A DNA stretch of 64,000 bases, taken from NCBI GenBank assembly GCA_000708835.1, contig DF237029.1:148658-212657 (forward strand). Direction: 5' to 3'. The position numbers were made by a program, and so were the translations under genes. The notes under the pieces are model-generated. The model saw nothing but the letters and a program-made list of their open reading frames with translations, was not told the origin of the DNA and did not search any database. How positions within the stretch are numbered: the first letter of the stretch is position 1; each line of letters opens with the position of its first letter. This stretch comes from Klebsormidium nitens (Eukaryota; Streptophyta; Klebsormidiophyceae; Klebsormidiales; Klebsormidiaceae). Positions 36,301 through 47,300 of the stretch are shown here, one piece after another.

Positions 36301-36683
36301 TATGTTACGGAAAGACTTTGAAAGTCTTTCTGTAAAGAGCACAGAAGCAGCATCGCAACTATAGCCTGGTGGTACTATTGAGGCATGGGAGGAGGTGGAA
36401 TCTCTGCATGGGAGGAGGTGGACACGAGGTTCACCTACCATGCAACTCTCATATACGGATATCAACGCGGTTGTGTGGTTCTCACCTCCTCAGTCTTGAT
36501 GATAGTCGCTTGAAGATGTGCTCTTGCCACAAGCAAGATGACACCGCGCCAAAACTCAAAATGTGATTCGAAATTCTCGTCTTGGGTGCTGAAAGCTCTG
36601 AGCCTGGCTTGCATCCGAGTCTCATCATTCCATTCCGGCAATGACCGCTGCAGAAACTCTTCAACGCCCAGTGTGGAGGACAT
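33320..36683 (-). CDS. CHMP7-like ESCRT-III (Snf7 family) protein
   Basis: Six exons (36486-36683, 35712-35912, 35009-35325, 34442-34610, 33935-34064, 33320-33630) join in phase to 441 residues, close to the length of animal CHMP7. The N-terminal half has the winged-helix region (residues ~50-230): FWRGVILLVARAHL, MHRRRQLQSFRGLMG, DRSWIRWSVVQLARS, HELLRRRRVALVS. The C-terminal half is the Snf7 core: ETAHSAVKKKDRALGLRCLR (charged helix 1), LQAGVQTLRASTVTLEEAES, MQQVDGALTSHQEVQDTLG. It ends with a MIM1-like acidic helix SELAEIEAEIAMEGLSL. CHMP7 acts at the nuclear envelope and endosomes, nucleating ESCRT-III polymers. The start ATG at 36683 follows an in-frame TTG, which was discounted. A strong GT donor about 30 bases before the stop (AAAAG|GTGAGA) leaves an alternative C-terminus possible. 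Confidence 0.85.
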
Positions 36684-37253
36684 TGCGGCTGGCAAGCCAA
36701 TGTCCTTTCGATTTGAGCTTAATCAGATTCCGACAGCTTCCGCCGAGGTCCACAAGGAGCATGAAACCACTTCTCTCCTTTCAGACCGAGGCTGGCCCCA
36801 TGTGCCTGACGCCCCAACTTCAAGCCCGTCTGTTCTGGTTTCAAAACCTCCGCCATTTTGAACCTTGCGCCATCGAAATCTGAGTCTAATTTAGCTGATC
36901 TGTCCCACAGGGCCACAATGCCACTGTATGGGCACTGCTCAGCAGCTGGTGCACTATAGTGTTTTAGGGGTTTTGGTCGGCGACATGCGACCCTTCACAT
37001 TCGCCAAAACCGCAGGCGCTCGTGAGCTGGACACTCGGACCCGGTCGCCGCGAAGTGATGCTGATTGATCTGCACATGCTGAGGCTTCGAAGCCTGAGCA
37101 CAGCACCCGCTGCAAGCTGTGCACCCAAGGCGCCTGAAGGGGGCTATTGAGATTAAAGGGGGTGCAAGAATGTCTACCAAATCGATGCCAGGTGTGCGGT
37201 GGCTTCATCAAGCTTCAAACCAGTGCTTGTAGTCAAGGCCACATTGAAGCGCC
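36684..37253. promoter_or_regulatory. Divergent promoter region, CHMP7-like and PIG-V
   Basis: About 570 bases lie between the two start codons on opposite strands. No specific element was recognised. Confidence 0.4.
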
Positions 37254-40200
37254 ATGGGCCCCTCCAAGCCTTCCATCCTTTCTGCCGCACTGCTGTCGCG
37301 GGCAACTATTGTTGTCTTCACAGTCTGCTTCCACTCGTTTGCCGACAACTATGACACCTCCTCTGAGCTTGATGCGGACTGTTTGCACACACATTCCAAT
37401 CTAAGACAGAAGTTGTGGCTCAAAAGTGGAACCTCACCAGTGACTGGCCCCCTAGACAGATACATCACATGGGACGCCGTGCACTTTGTGCGCATTGCAA
37501 AGTGTGGCTATGAGTTTGAGCAGAGCTTTGCATTCTTCCCTGCCCTCCCGCTAGTGATGCGCACACTTTCGACAACCTTTCTGTGGCCCCTTAGCGGCCT
37601 CTTGGGGGAGCGGGGGACGCTCTGGCTCTCCGGGTTGCTGCTGTCAAATTGTGCCTTTGTTGCATCAGCGGTCTTCCTACACAGGTAGGTAGGTACGAAT
37701 GCCAGACTGACTGTTGCGTGGTTCAAAGGGAAAATTAGTGTCTGGCATACCTCCAAACAGGCCCTGATCTCATAAGCCATACCACCAAATTATCGCCTCT
37801 GCTATGGTTAGCTCGAAGAGTGATACTGAGAAAGCAAGACTCTGATGTGCAGATTGGGGTTGGCCACCCTGCGCGATGAAGAGCTGGCGTATCGAGCGGC
37901 GCTCCTCTACTGCTGGAATCCAGCCTCAATCTTCTACTCCTCCGTGTATCCTCCTTTGTCACAAACTTTGTTGACGGGTCTCCTGTGTTACCACCCTAGA
38001 TCGTGTAAGCTGTCGACGTCCATCTTCTTGGATCTTTGCTGCTAGGTTGAGGACTTAGAAAAGTAGATTGCCCCGCCAACCAACTGTCAATGATTGCCTC
38101 CTTTCGGTCCTACCGGCACTAGTCAAGCTTCAATCGACATCTTTGACTGCACTTGAGCAGTTACACCGAGAGCCTCTTTGCTCTGGCGTCCTTTGCGGGG
38201 ATGCTCTACCTGGTGCAGCGCAGGAGGGCCTTGTCCCTGCTTCTCCTGGCTGCCTCAACGTCCGTCCGGTCCAACGGCATCTTGCACGCGTACTTCTTCG
38301 TTTTTGAAGCTGCGGCGACAGCTTCCGAGCACTGGAAGGAAGCACTAGAGGTACGATGTAGCCCTCTTTGCTGCAACATCCATGTGTCTCTTGGAGAATC
38401 TTCTTCGTTTTTCAGGACTGTGTTAGATCCTTACCTTGAAGTTGAGCCGTCTTCAGACTTTCTCCCTCGTCTCAAGTATAGGTAAGAAGCACTCTGCCCG
38501 TAAGTAGACGACGAGCAATCTCGTCCACAACGCGTCCTTTGTCATGAGCACGGGTCCATAACAGCTTCCTGTGACGTCACAATCCTGTCCGCAGGCCCTG
38601 TCACGGAAGAAGGAGCCCGAAGCTCCCGCTTACACTCGCACAAGCTCTGCACTCGTCTACGCCCTCTTTGCGGTGCTCAGGGGCGTGGTCTGGAGCGCGC
38701 TAGTCTGCACACCGTTTGCCCTCTTCCAAGCATACGGGTACCAGCAGGTTTGCGTGAAGGGCGACCAACGCCAGCCGTGGTGCAGTAACACCATACCGTA
38801 CATCTATGGCTACGTCCAAGACCGGTACTGGTAAGTGCCGCCAAGATCATAGCATCGCTGATGGACCCGTCAGAGTCGAGTGGTGTCGCCGGGCTGTTAC
38901 GGTGATCGTGAGAATTTTGTAAAAGACGTCAGGAAAATGATTAAGGGAAGTTGAAAGGTCTCTGGTACATGTTCATCTTTTCCATCTCCACGAACGACTT
39001 CAAGTTCGATTCCGTTTCCTCCGACCGGAAAGAAGACTAGTGACTGTTGAAGGTTTTGACGGGCCCAGATCATAAGATTCGCGGAGCTCAACAGTTGACT
39101 TGCAACACGCAACGAAGAAAGATAACGCTGCTTCTGATTGCTTCTGATTGCATCTGATTGCGTCTCCTTGCGACACATTGAGTAGGTGCGGGCCTTCGGT
39201 CGCTCTCAAATAGAACCAGTTGCATCTTAGATCCATTTTGCTGACGTACTCCTTAGCTCCATCTTGAACAACTTCGCTCAGAGTACCAACTTTAGATTCT
39301 TGTTGTTTCTCTCTACGTCCGCCCCAATCTGCCTCGACGTCTCTCCAGGAACGTGGGCTTCCTCCGCTACTTCCGCCTCCAGCAGCTGCCCAACTTCCTG
39401 CTCGCCTCGCCCATGATCGCCCTCTCCGTGGCTGCCGTTGTATCATACGCCCTCCACGACCCAGCCCGCTTCTTCCTCCTCCACCTGTGGCCCACCTATA
39501 CAAGAGAACCACCAGGCAAAGCCATTGCAAGCAGCGAAGACAAAGCGGGGGCGCCGGGAGACCCTGGCACGAAGCGGGACAGAAGTACGTCAAAAATGTC
39601 CGGTTCGCAGTTGCTGACGAAGCGGAACGGGGGAGGGGTAGAGAGCTCGCAGCCTTTTGCGGAGGCGCTTTCTGCGCTGGGGGACTGGCAGCGGCCAGTG
39701 GGGCCTGAGGCGGGCTTCTTCTCGCCGGACGTGCTGTGCTTCACGCACCAGCTGGCAATCATGGTCTGCGTTGCCACGCTCATCATGCACGTACAGGTGG
39801 GACGACCCGTTGGATGACGTCGTTGTCCTGCTTTCCTTGCGCTTTGGGATTGGATTTTGTTTGAAGAGGGAAAGGCATCCGGGCGGCATAAGATGTGCTG
39901 GAGAATTGCGTGGAAAGATCGGGTGCGATATGACTTGCTGTGGTTCGGAGGCCTCCTTAGTACTTCATTGCTCTTTAGAGAGTGGAGCTTGCGGTTCTTT
40001 GAAGTAACCCAAGACTGGAAAAGCCAATCAGAAGATGACGTGTGTGGTTTATAGTTTCAGGCCCCGACTGGTGATAGTACGACCTCCATCAGAAGAGATC
40101 TTGATGTTTTTTCTGTTGGATCACAGTCTCCAGTCAGTTCAGTCTCCGAGTTCTGACGTCTGATGGATTCCACATCTTTACTTTGTGTTCGACAAAGTCT

Positions 40201-40472
40201 CATTGGATTCTTAAGTGCGCCTTGTTCACACGTATTGTGCGACTGCGCAGGTTGCGACACGCTTTCTGTCGGCCAGCCCCGTGGTATACTGGTACGCCGC
40301 TGGTTTGTGTAGGGATCGGAAGCAGGCACGAAACCATAGCAAAGAGATAAGTAGAGGCCGAAAAGGCCTTCCGAAGGAGTTTGGCAGCATTTACCGATGG
40401 ATCTGGGGTACGTTCATCGGCTACAGTGTGATTGGAACGCTGCTCTTTACGAACTTCTATCCATTCACTTAG
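37254..40472 (+). CDS. PIGV: GPI mannosyltransferase 2 (PIG-V)
   Basis: Six exons (37254-37684, 37853-37945, 38161-38350, 38595-38830, 39349-39796, 40251-40472) join in phase to 539 residues. PIG-V is an ER-membrane enzyme that adds the second mannose to the GPI-anchor precursor from dolichol-phosphate-mannose. Family hallmarks in order are WDAVHFVRIAKCGYEFEQSF with FFPALPLVMR (lumenal catalytic loop), CWNPASIFYSSVYTESLFAL, TSVRSNGILHAYF, PWCSNTIPYIYGYVQDRYWN with VGFLRYF, and the C-terminal QVATRFLSASPVVYWY. Multiple hydrophobic segments fit a polytopic protein. A non-conserved polar insert of ~90 residues (about EPPGKAIASS to PEAGFF) interrupts the last third. The start ATG at 37254 precedes a hydrophobic first segment (ILSAALLSRATIVVFTV). 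Confidence 0.92.
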
Positions 40473-41397
40473 CTGAAGCGGTTTGCAGGAAAAAGCGGGG
40501 CTGCGTGACACCAGAATAACGTACAACCTCCGGAGGCGTTTGATTGCCTGGAAACATGTTTATAACTCAACACTCCCGTAGTACGCTCCTGAGCAAGCAT
40601 GATGATGTGCCGCGCGAATTTCGCCGGCGGTCGCACTCAGTGCGCTCTTATATCCGTCAGTTACCGTCAGGCTTAGAGCCTACGTGTGCGCGCTAACCAC
40701 ACGCGGGAAGTGCAATATATTGTTAATAGCAGCGAATTTCGCATCCATCTCAAAACATGGGCATTATGAAGGCGACTTTAACTGACGGTATAGAGGCTCG
40801 ACGGGGTGTAGCTTACTCGTCAGGTCGTCATGCAGCATCTCGTGCAAAAGCTTAAGGCAGGCTTAAGGGCCTTTGTTTTTGGTGGCTTTGCACGCAGCAC
40901 CGTGAAATGCACGTAGCCAAGACCGTCAGACGGTTTGCGATTGACCACCCAAAAGCGTCTCGGGGTTCATGGTCTGGTATGCATTGTTCTGCGAGCACTC
41001 GTGCTTACGCTCCTCAGTCCAGCCACAAAAGGTCTTTTAGCTGAACTGCCGCATTTATTATTATGAGAGTAAACGAGCGGCCCTCGATCTGCCTTCGGAC
41101 TAGCGGCCGGTTTGACATAGCCACCCCCGTAATATGTATGCATGGAAGCAGCTACAGTCAAGTCATCGATTACAGACGATTACGCGATTGCTCAACAAAC
41201 ATAAAAGCTCATTTCCGTCGGATACACGAAGAATGGAAGCTTTGAGAAAGGAGTCGGGGCATTCTTCAGCGCGCCGGTGAGATACACGAAGTGCTCGACG
41301 GCGCGCAAGCTGGTCAAGAATCTGAATTGGAAGCCTCAAGTGCAAATTCTGTCCGCGGGTCGACATGATTTTTTGAGATGGACGGTGCTGACTTGTA
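40473..41397. other. Intergenic, convergent 3' ends
   Basis: Between PIG-V and the Uma2-like gene. No supported exon or known element was found. Confidence 0.55.
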
Positions 41398-43195
41398 TCA
41401 TTCTTTCGCCTTGGGCTTCCCGATTGATTTCAGGATTGCCTCCGTGGAGATCGCCAGCCCCGGGAAAAGGTCGGGCCGAGGAGCGAGCGTTTCTGCGCCG
41501 CGGAGACTCTTCGGACTTTCCTTGCGCCCCTCAATCCACGTCCTTCGGTCATAGGTGTAGAACTCTTCACCATAGGGATCGACGATCAGAACGAAAGCCG
41601 CGCCGGCCCTCAGCCAATCGTCCGCCTTGTCAAAGACAGACTGCTTCATCTGCAGAGATGCGGGTATGCAAAGCTCTCAGGCAGTACTGAATCACAGATG
41701 CCAAGACAAACAAGCGGCGTCCACCTTGTAAAATGTGTGAGTCTGCGTACGTAGAGCTTGACGATGATGCGCGAACTGGTGGAACAAGAAAGAAACCAGG
41801 AGTCCTGCCCACCCCAACTTATTACTGAGAAGAGTTGGCGGTGCGGCTGATGCAAGCGTGCCACACTCCAAAATACTGTTTAAATCTACTAAAGATGGCC
41901 TCAGGTGACAAAAAGAAAGTTTGACTACGTTCTGCGCATTAGGGCCTGATGCACAGTAAGTAAAAGATCACAAGCCTCGCTGGGTTGGGCTGACTTCGAT
42001 TGATCTGCGAAATTGCGGTTGATGCTCTCATTTCTGTGGCTCGCGCCAGAAGGCGATCACGAGGTGAGGACAGTTATCTCGTGGAGCATCAACCAACGAC
42101 AAGGCAAAAGCTCTCGAGAAGGTGTGTGCTGAAAGCTTTGCATAATCAACGGTGCGTCCAAGTATCCGCCATCAGCCTGCACTGCTGGCAGCCGCTTGAT
42201 GACGATCGCCATAGACCAGAAAGCGTGCTGATTTTGAGCTGACTTTAAGCTATTATAAAAGATTCAGCGGTGTCCACCTGGAAAGCCGATCAGAATCTAA
42301 ACTTAAAAGTACAAAACTAGTCTTTGAACAAACCGCACATGTGAACAAACGACATATCTGAACAAACCACCTGGGTGAATGAGCACCCAGGAATCCTTCG
42401 AGACGGACCCCGATGCCTAGCGGCCTTAACTTGACAGCTGGCTGCTGGACACTTCTATTAACCTTCAACACGGCAACCCGGACCGATGAACAAGCAGAGC
42501 TTGCAACAGCAACAATGCCAGTAGCATGAAGATTTCTCTTGAACTTACCGAGCTCGCGTCAGTGCTGTCAGTGCTCGGTGGAAGCATCTCGACCAGCAGA
42601 GCATTCGGGCAGCCATTAAGCTGAGGCTCCTCCCTGTTCACCACTTCTCCGAAAGAAGAGCGAGACATCAGCCATGCGGCTGGCACCAGCAAAGCCTTCT
42701 GCTCCTTTAAGTAGATGTCAGATAAGTCCTCCAGAACCTTGACCCTTTCGTACACTTCAATACTGAAGGCAGTGTCGCCCCCACCCACAAAGAAAACCTT
42801 TCTATCGGACTTTCTGATATCACTTGCCCAATTTCCGAGCTGGCGGACAATCTCACCGCCAAGAGCGCATCCTATAATGCAATCGTCACTCTGTTGCCCC
42901 GAGTTTCTAATTTGCAGCCAGGAAAATGCTCAGAGAGCACCTCGAGCTGGTATGCTGAGACGGGCTCTGCAAACTCAAGCGCCTTAATGCCATACTTTCG
43001 CAAGAGCGTGGAAGTGTTCAGCTTATTATCCTGAGTCTGGGCGACGTTCGCCTCCTCAGCGTGAGAATCAGGAAGTGCCCTCCTCTTCTGGCCCCCAGCA
43101 AAAAATTTGCACGGGCTTCTCCGCCCAATCAGGCCTTGCTTCTTGTTACGTAGGGCTTTGCATGAGACAGCGGCAAGGGAAGCAACGGCAGCCAT
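41398..43195 (-). CDS. Uma2-family (PD-(D/E)XK-like) protein, probably plastid-targeted; frameshifted
   Basis: Two exons, 42549-43195 and 41398-41649, join in phase 0. The N-terminus is Ala/Ser/Lys-rich (MAAVASLAAVSCKALRNKKQ), as in a plastid transit peptide. The mature part follows the Uma2 (DUF820) plan: EHFPGCKLETRGNRVTI, GGEIVRQLGNWA, then ALLVPAAWLMSR (usually PDAAWV), CPNALLVEMLPPSTDS (usually PDLVVEVLSPSD), FDKADDWLRAGAAFVLIVDP and FYTYDRRTW. Two Asp residues that normally mark the nuclease site are Ala and Asn here, while the Glu of LVEM and the Lys of DKADDW remain. A frameshift is required near 42872-42885: the first frame stops at 42872 just as the second takes up the Uma2 pattern. 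Uma2 proteins are abundant in cyanobacteria, so endosymbiotic or later lateral transfer is a reasonable inference. About 299 residues. Confidence 0.65.
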
Positions 43196-44385
43196 TTTTT
43201 TTTCTGAGGTGCCACCGTGGCGCCGTCTGCGTTCCTAGCACAGACTCGACAGAGCGCTGAACAAGCCTCAGCCTCGCGGGGCTTTCTGTATGTTGCACGA
43301 TATCAAATGACGTTACAGCCTGCATACCGGAGTCTATGCATTGCATTATTGAAAGCTGGCTTCCGAGTCTTTCTGTGCATCTTTAGGTCGGGTATATCAA
43401 TTTTCTTGATTAGGTGTTTGTTCAACTTCGGTGAAGCACCAAAACCGGCCGGGCCAGGACTTGCAAGGCGTACCCCATAAGGTGATCCCCTTCGCGCCGA
43501 ACCCCGTTAACGGCTCCAAACCCTCCTCAACCCACACGTTGGACGCAAACGTTTGGACGCGAGCGTGCAAGAAGCACATCGGGCGGACCGGACTCAGCCT
43601 GCGTCAGTTAGGGCCATTGTGCCATTCAGTTATCTCTATACCGTAGCTACCTCGATCGTACTGCATGCGCCAATTTAAGACATGCATCTTCAAAGACATA
43701 GCTATTGTAATTCTCTGCGGTCAAGTAGTACCTTAGTCGACTCTTCAAGAATGTGTTCCCCTCTCCGCTAATTTTCTTCAAGACTATATCTTCAGTATAC
43801 GAAAGTTCGATGGTTTCTCCGCTGCAAATCTGTACAACGGTTCGATAGTTCCTCCGCTGCAAATTCGTGATTCTGACATTCTCACTTTTCTGAAATTTTC
43901 CTTAGAGCGTGCTACAATACGACGGTTACTGGCATGCACATGCGCATTAATTTGAATTGGAGAGATCTGAGAACCATCTCGCATTTTAAGCACGGTCTAT
44001 TTGTCTTCAGATACGTAAGTACCCATACTCGTCTAAACATCAATTATGCAGGAGCTTTTTTTTTACCTCGTCCGCTGCAAAATGATCGAACTATCTTATC
44101 ACATCTGCCCACAACCTCTTTGTGACCCTGTACAAACTTTCCTAATTTTTACATGCTTTTGCCGAACTGACACTGGTATGTTCCTCCGATGTCGCTTTCC
44201 TATCACATAACCGTCTTCTAGTAACTACTTCAAGACTCTACAAACACACCTTCCGCTGAAGCATTATCCACAACCTTTGAACGTTTCTCAGCGTAACCCT
44301 TCTATTCGACCTCCCCCTCCTATCCTTATACGCTTTCCGCGAAGCTTCCGAACCATCTTAGCATTCCGTAACCTTTTTCTGCACA
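43196..44385. other. Intergenic between Uma2-like 5' end and sirtuin 3' end
   Basis: No supported exon. Around 43800-43875 the phrase TTCGATxGTTxCTCCGCTGCAAAT occurs twice about 45 bases apart, and TCCGCTGCAAAATGATCGA appears again near 44070, a loose short repeat. The 3' end of the sirtuin lies at 44386. Confidence 0.5.
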
Positions 44386-47300
44386 TCACCGCTCGGGTTG
44401 CTTCTCCCGCGGCTCGTCCAGCAGGTCGTACGTGGGCGGGATGTCGATCCCGAGCTCGCGCATGACGCCCTCCATTACTTCGTCGGTCTTGCCGAAGATG
44501 CACACCGCCGCCAGCTCATCCGCCGGCGTCTTCTGCAGGTTCACGATCACCAGCGGCTTCCGGTGCCGGACCTGCACCGGAACGGCCAATGATTGGCATG
44601 TTTTCGTTCAACCAGACGTACTGATCAGCGGGTGGTCAACACGGCGACGGGATGGTAGACTCTTGGGGCGGGTTTTGAGTCTAGGGGCTTTTGGAAACTT
44701 TCTGCTTAAGAAAGCTCCAGCCCAAATAAGATGATTGCCTGATCATGAGTTGCAAAGAAGCATGCCAGACATCCTCACTTCTTCTCAGAAGAGCCTCAAA
44801 TTTAGGAAGCCCACGATCCGTCACACTTCTGCAATTTTAAGGAAGTCTGAAAACGCAGCATAACAAAGTGAGAATTGAACCCCAAAAAACCCTGTTTCTA
44901 CGAGGCAGTATACTTTCTGGACCGCTCCGAACAGGTGCAAACCTTTTTTTAACCAGTTCATTCGAGCTCGAATCACCATCAAACGCCGGCCAATTCGAAA
45001 GCCCGACCAACTCAGATTGCGAAGTCCATTAAAGCGCATTGAAACACGCAAGTCCCAAATGTTTCCATGCGCCATGGACAAAGATCCTTGAGAGAAATGT
45101 CGACAACTTTCTTCATCCTACCCGGAATAACGAGTTCTCATCATCGTAAGCTCACGCAATGCGGATGGATGGGGTACTTCTACCGCGAAACAGAAACTTT
45201 AGAGCCGCGACGCGCTCACTACGCAGATGGATAATTCCACCATGAATGGATCTCCGAATTTACAATGCGCAAAGCTCTCACGAACAGTCCCATCATAAGC
45301 AACCTTTAGAAGCACTCACAATGCGGATGGGCAGGTCCGCCGCGGGCGAGACCCGCATGGACGTCCCCAGCACGAGGCCCAGGTCCGCCCGGTCGCTGTG
45401 CTCCATCGCCCGGTGGAGAGTCCCCGACGGCAGCGGCTCGCTGAAGTTGACGATCGTGTCGTGTAACTGATGCCCGCACTTGTCGCACCTGAGGAAAAAG
45501 CGTTTGTGCCTCTGGCGAGATGAAGAGCAGTCACAGTGCGATGGCCGAAATCAATTCAAGGGCACAGTAGGACGGGTGAAATCAGTTTGGGGGAACCTGA
45601 GAAGAGAATATAGGTGTGCGGAGCAGGTATTCTTTGGGTATAAATCTGGTTTTAGCCGAGGCGTTCAGTACTTTCATGTTTATATTCTCTTGCCGAAAGG
45701 AAACGAGACGAACAGCTTCCAAGATCGATGGCGAAGTCTTTCGCGGGACCGAACGGCTTTGACGGGCAGTCATCGTCTACAGCCATCCTGCGAGAGCTTT
45801 TGTGAGATTGAAAAGGCGGTGAAAAAAAATCTCAAAAATCTGTTTGTGCCATGAAAGGAGTACCGTGCGACAAAGCGGCTTCAGTACCGAAGCTTCGAGC
45901 GCGGCAGCTAATGCTGCGTTCGACTCTCCTCGGATCATCTCAGGAGATCTGACAACCAATCGAAAGACGTATGACGATGTTAAAACGGGTGCAACTGATT
46001 TTCTCAAAGCCACCAACTCGGTCACCCTCAGGCAAAACATCGTGTTCTGACATCGTGTTCTGGAAACGTAGAATCCAGAATAGGAAACTTCAGAATCCTC
46101 ACTTGCGGCTGGTGCGGTGGTCCAGCACGTCGCGCGCCTCGCGCGTGGAGAAGGGGCGCCAGTACTCGCGGCCGCAGTTGCGGCAGATCTCCATGTTCGT
46201 GTTGCCGTGCAGCTCCGCCAGCTTGCTCTTCGCGATGCCCGACCTGCGCGCGCGCACGTGTGTCACGACAATCAGGAGAGAGAACAGGAGCTTATTCGCT
46301 TGTATTGCCTGTATTGCTTGCTGCACCTTTTCCTGATCGACTCGTCGCGTACGAGTCGATCCGTGGAGGGACTGTTGTCTCCGTGATTTGAGTTGCACCC
46401 TGATGCAGTGCCTGGAACCGCATCTCAACACTGGAGCGCAAGAAGACTTGAGGAAACACATGGATCGGCTCAACAACCTCTCTTCTTCGGAGCGAAAGGC
46501 GGCAACCGGTTGGGATCCTTCACAACAGATGTTTGCAGTCACCACGATTCGCTGATCATGATTTTGCGTCGTCTCTATCCCCGCAACCGTCTTCACACTT
46601 AAATGTTATAATCGATGAGACTTCCGTCGGCCCTAGAAACGTACGATCCTTGCAGCCTCTCCCTTCTCAGAGGCAGCCAACTAGAGTACGAGCCCCGTCG
46701 CAACCTTGCGGCTTTGCTTCCTGATTGCAGTGATTCCCAGACTGTTCGAAACGAAAGAGAAACTTCATCAGATTCGACATCCATGCGTCTCTTCTCGTTC
46801 GCGAGAAACCTCTTCGAAGTTGCCACCGACTAATTGAAATCGACGAAAGTGAGAGGAGCTTGTCCGTAACGTCCTTTAAAAACAAAGATCAATCAAATGG
46901 GCCGGACCAGAATCTCCCTTGCAAATCGGCCGCAGCCTTTCTCTGGTAAAACGTACCGGGTTCCAAGTGAGCCCCACCTGCGGTGCATACCGTCCGTGTT
47001 CTGGCTGACCACGTACTTCAGCTTCCCCCGGTTCTGCAGCTCCGCCAGGGCCATGTGCGTCAGGGACGGCCGGGGGCGGCCCGCCCGGGGGGCACGCGAC
47101 GCGGACAGGCCCTTGGCGCGGAGGGTCCAGACGCCCTGGCGGTGGGAGAAATAGGGGTTAAGAAAACGGGTTAGCTGTATTTTTGCATGGCGATTGGGTC
47201 CCTTGATATATGGAGTGCGAAAGCAACGGCCCCGGGAGACAATGTCTCAATATCGGAAAGATCCTGTTGGCCCAGCGGCCGATCCGCTGAACGGTCCAAG

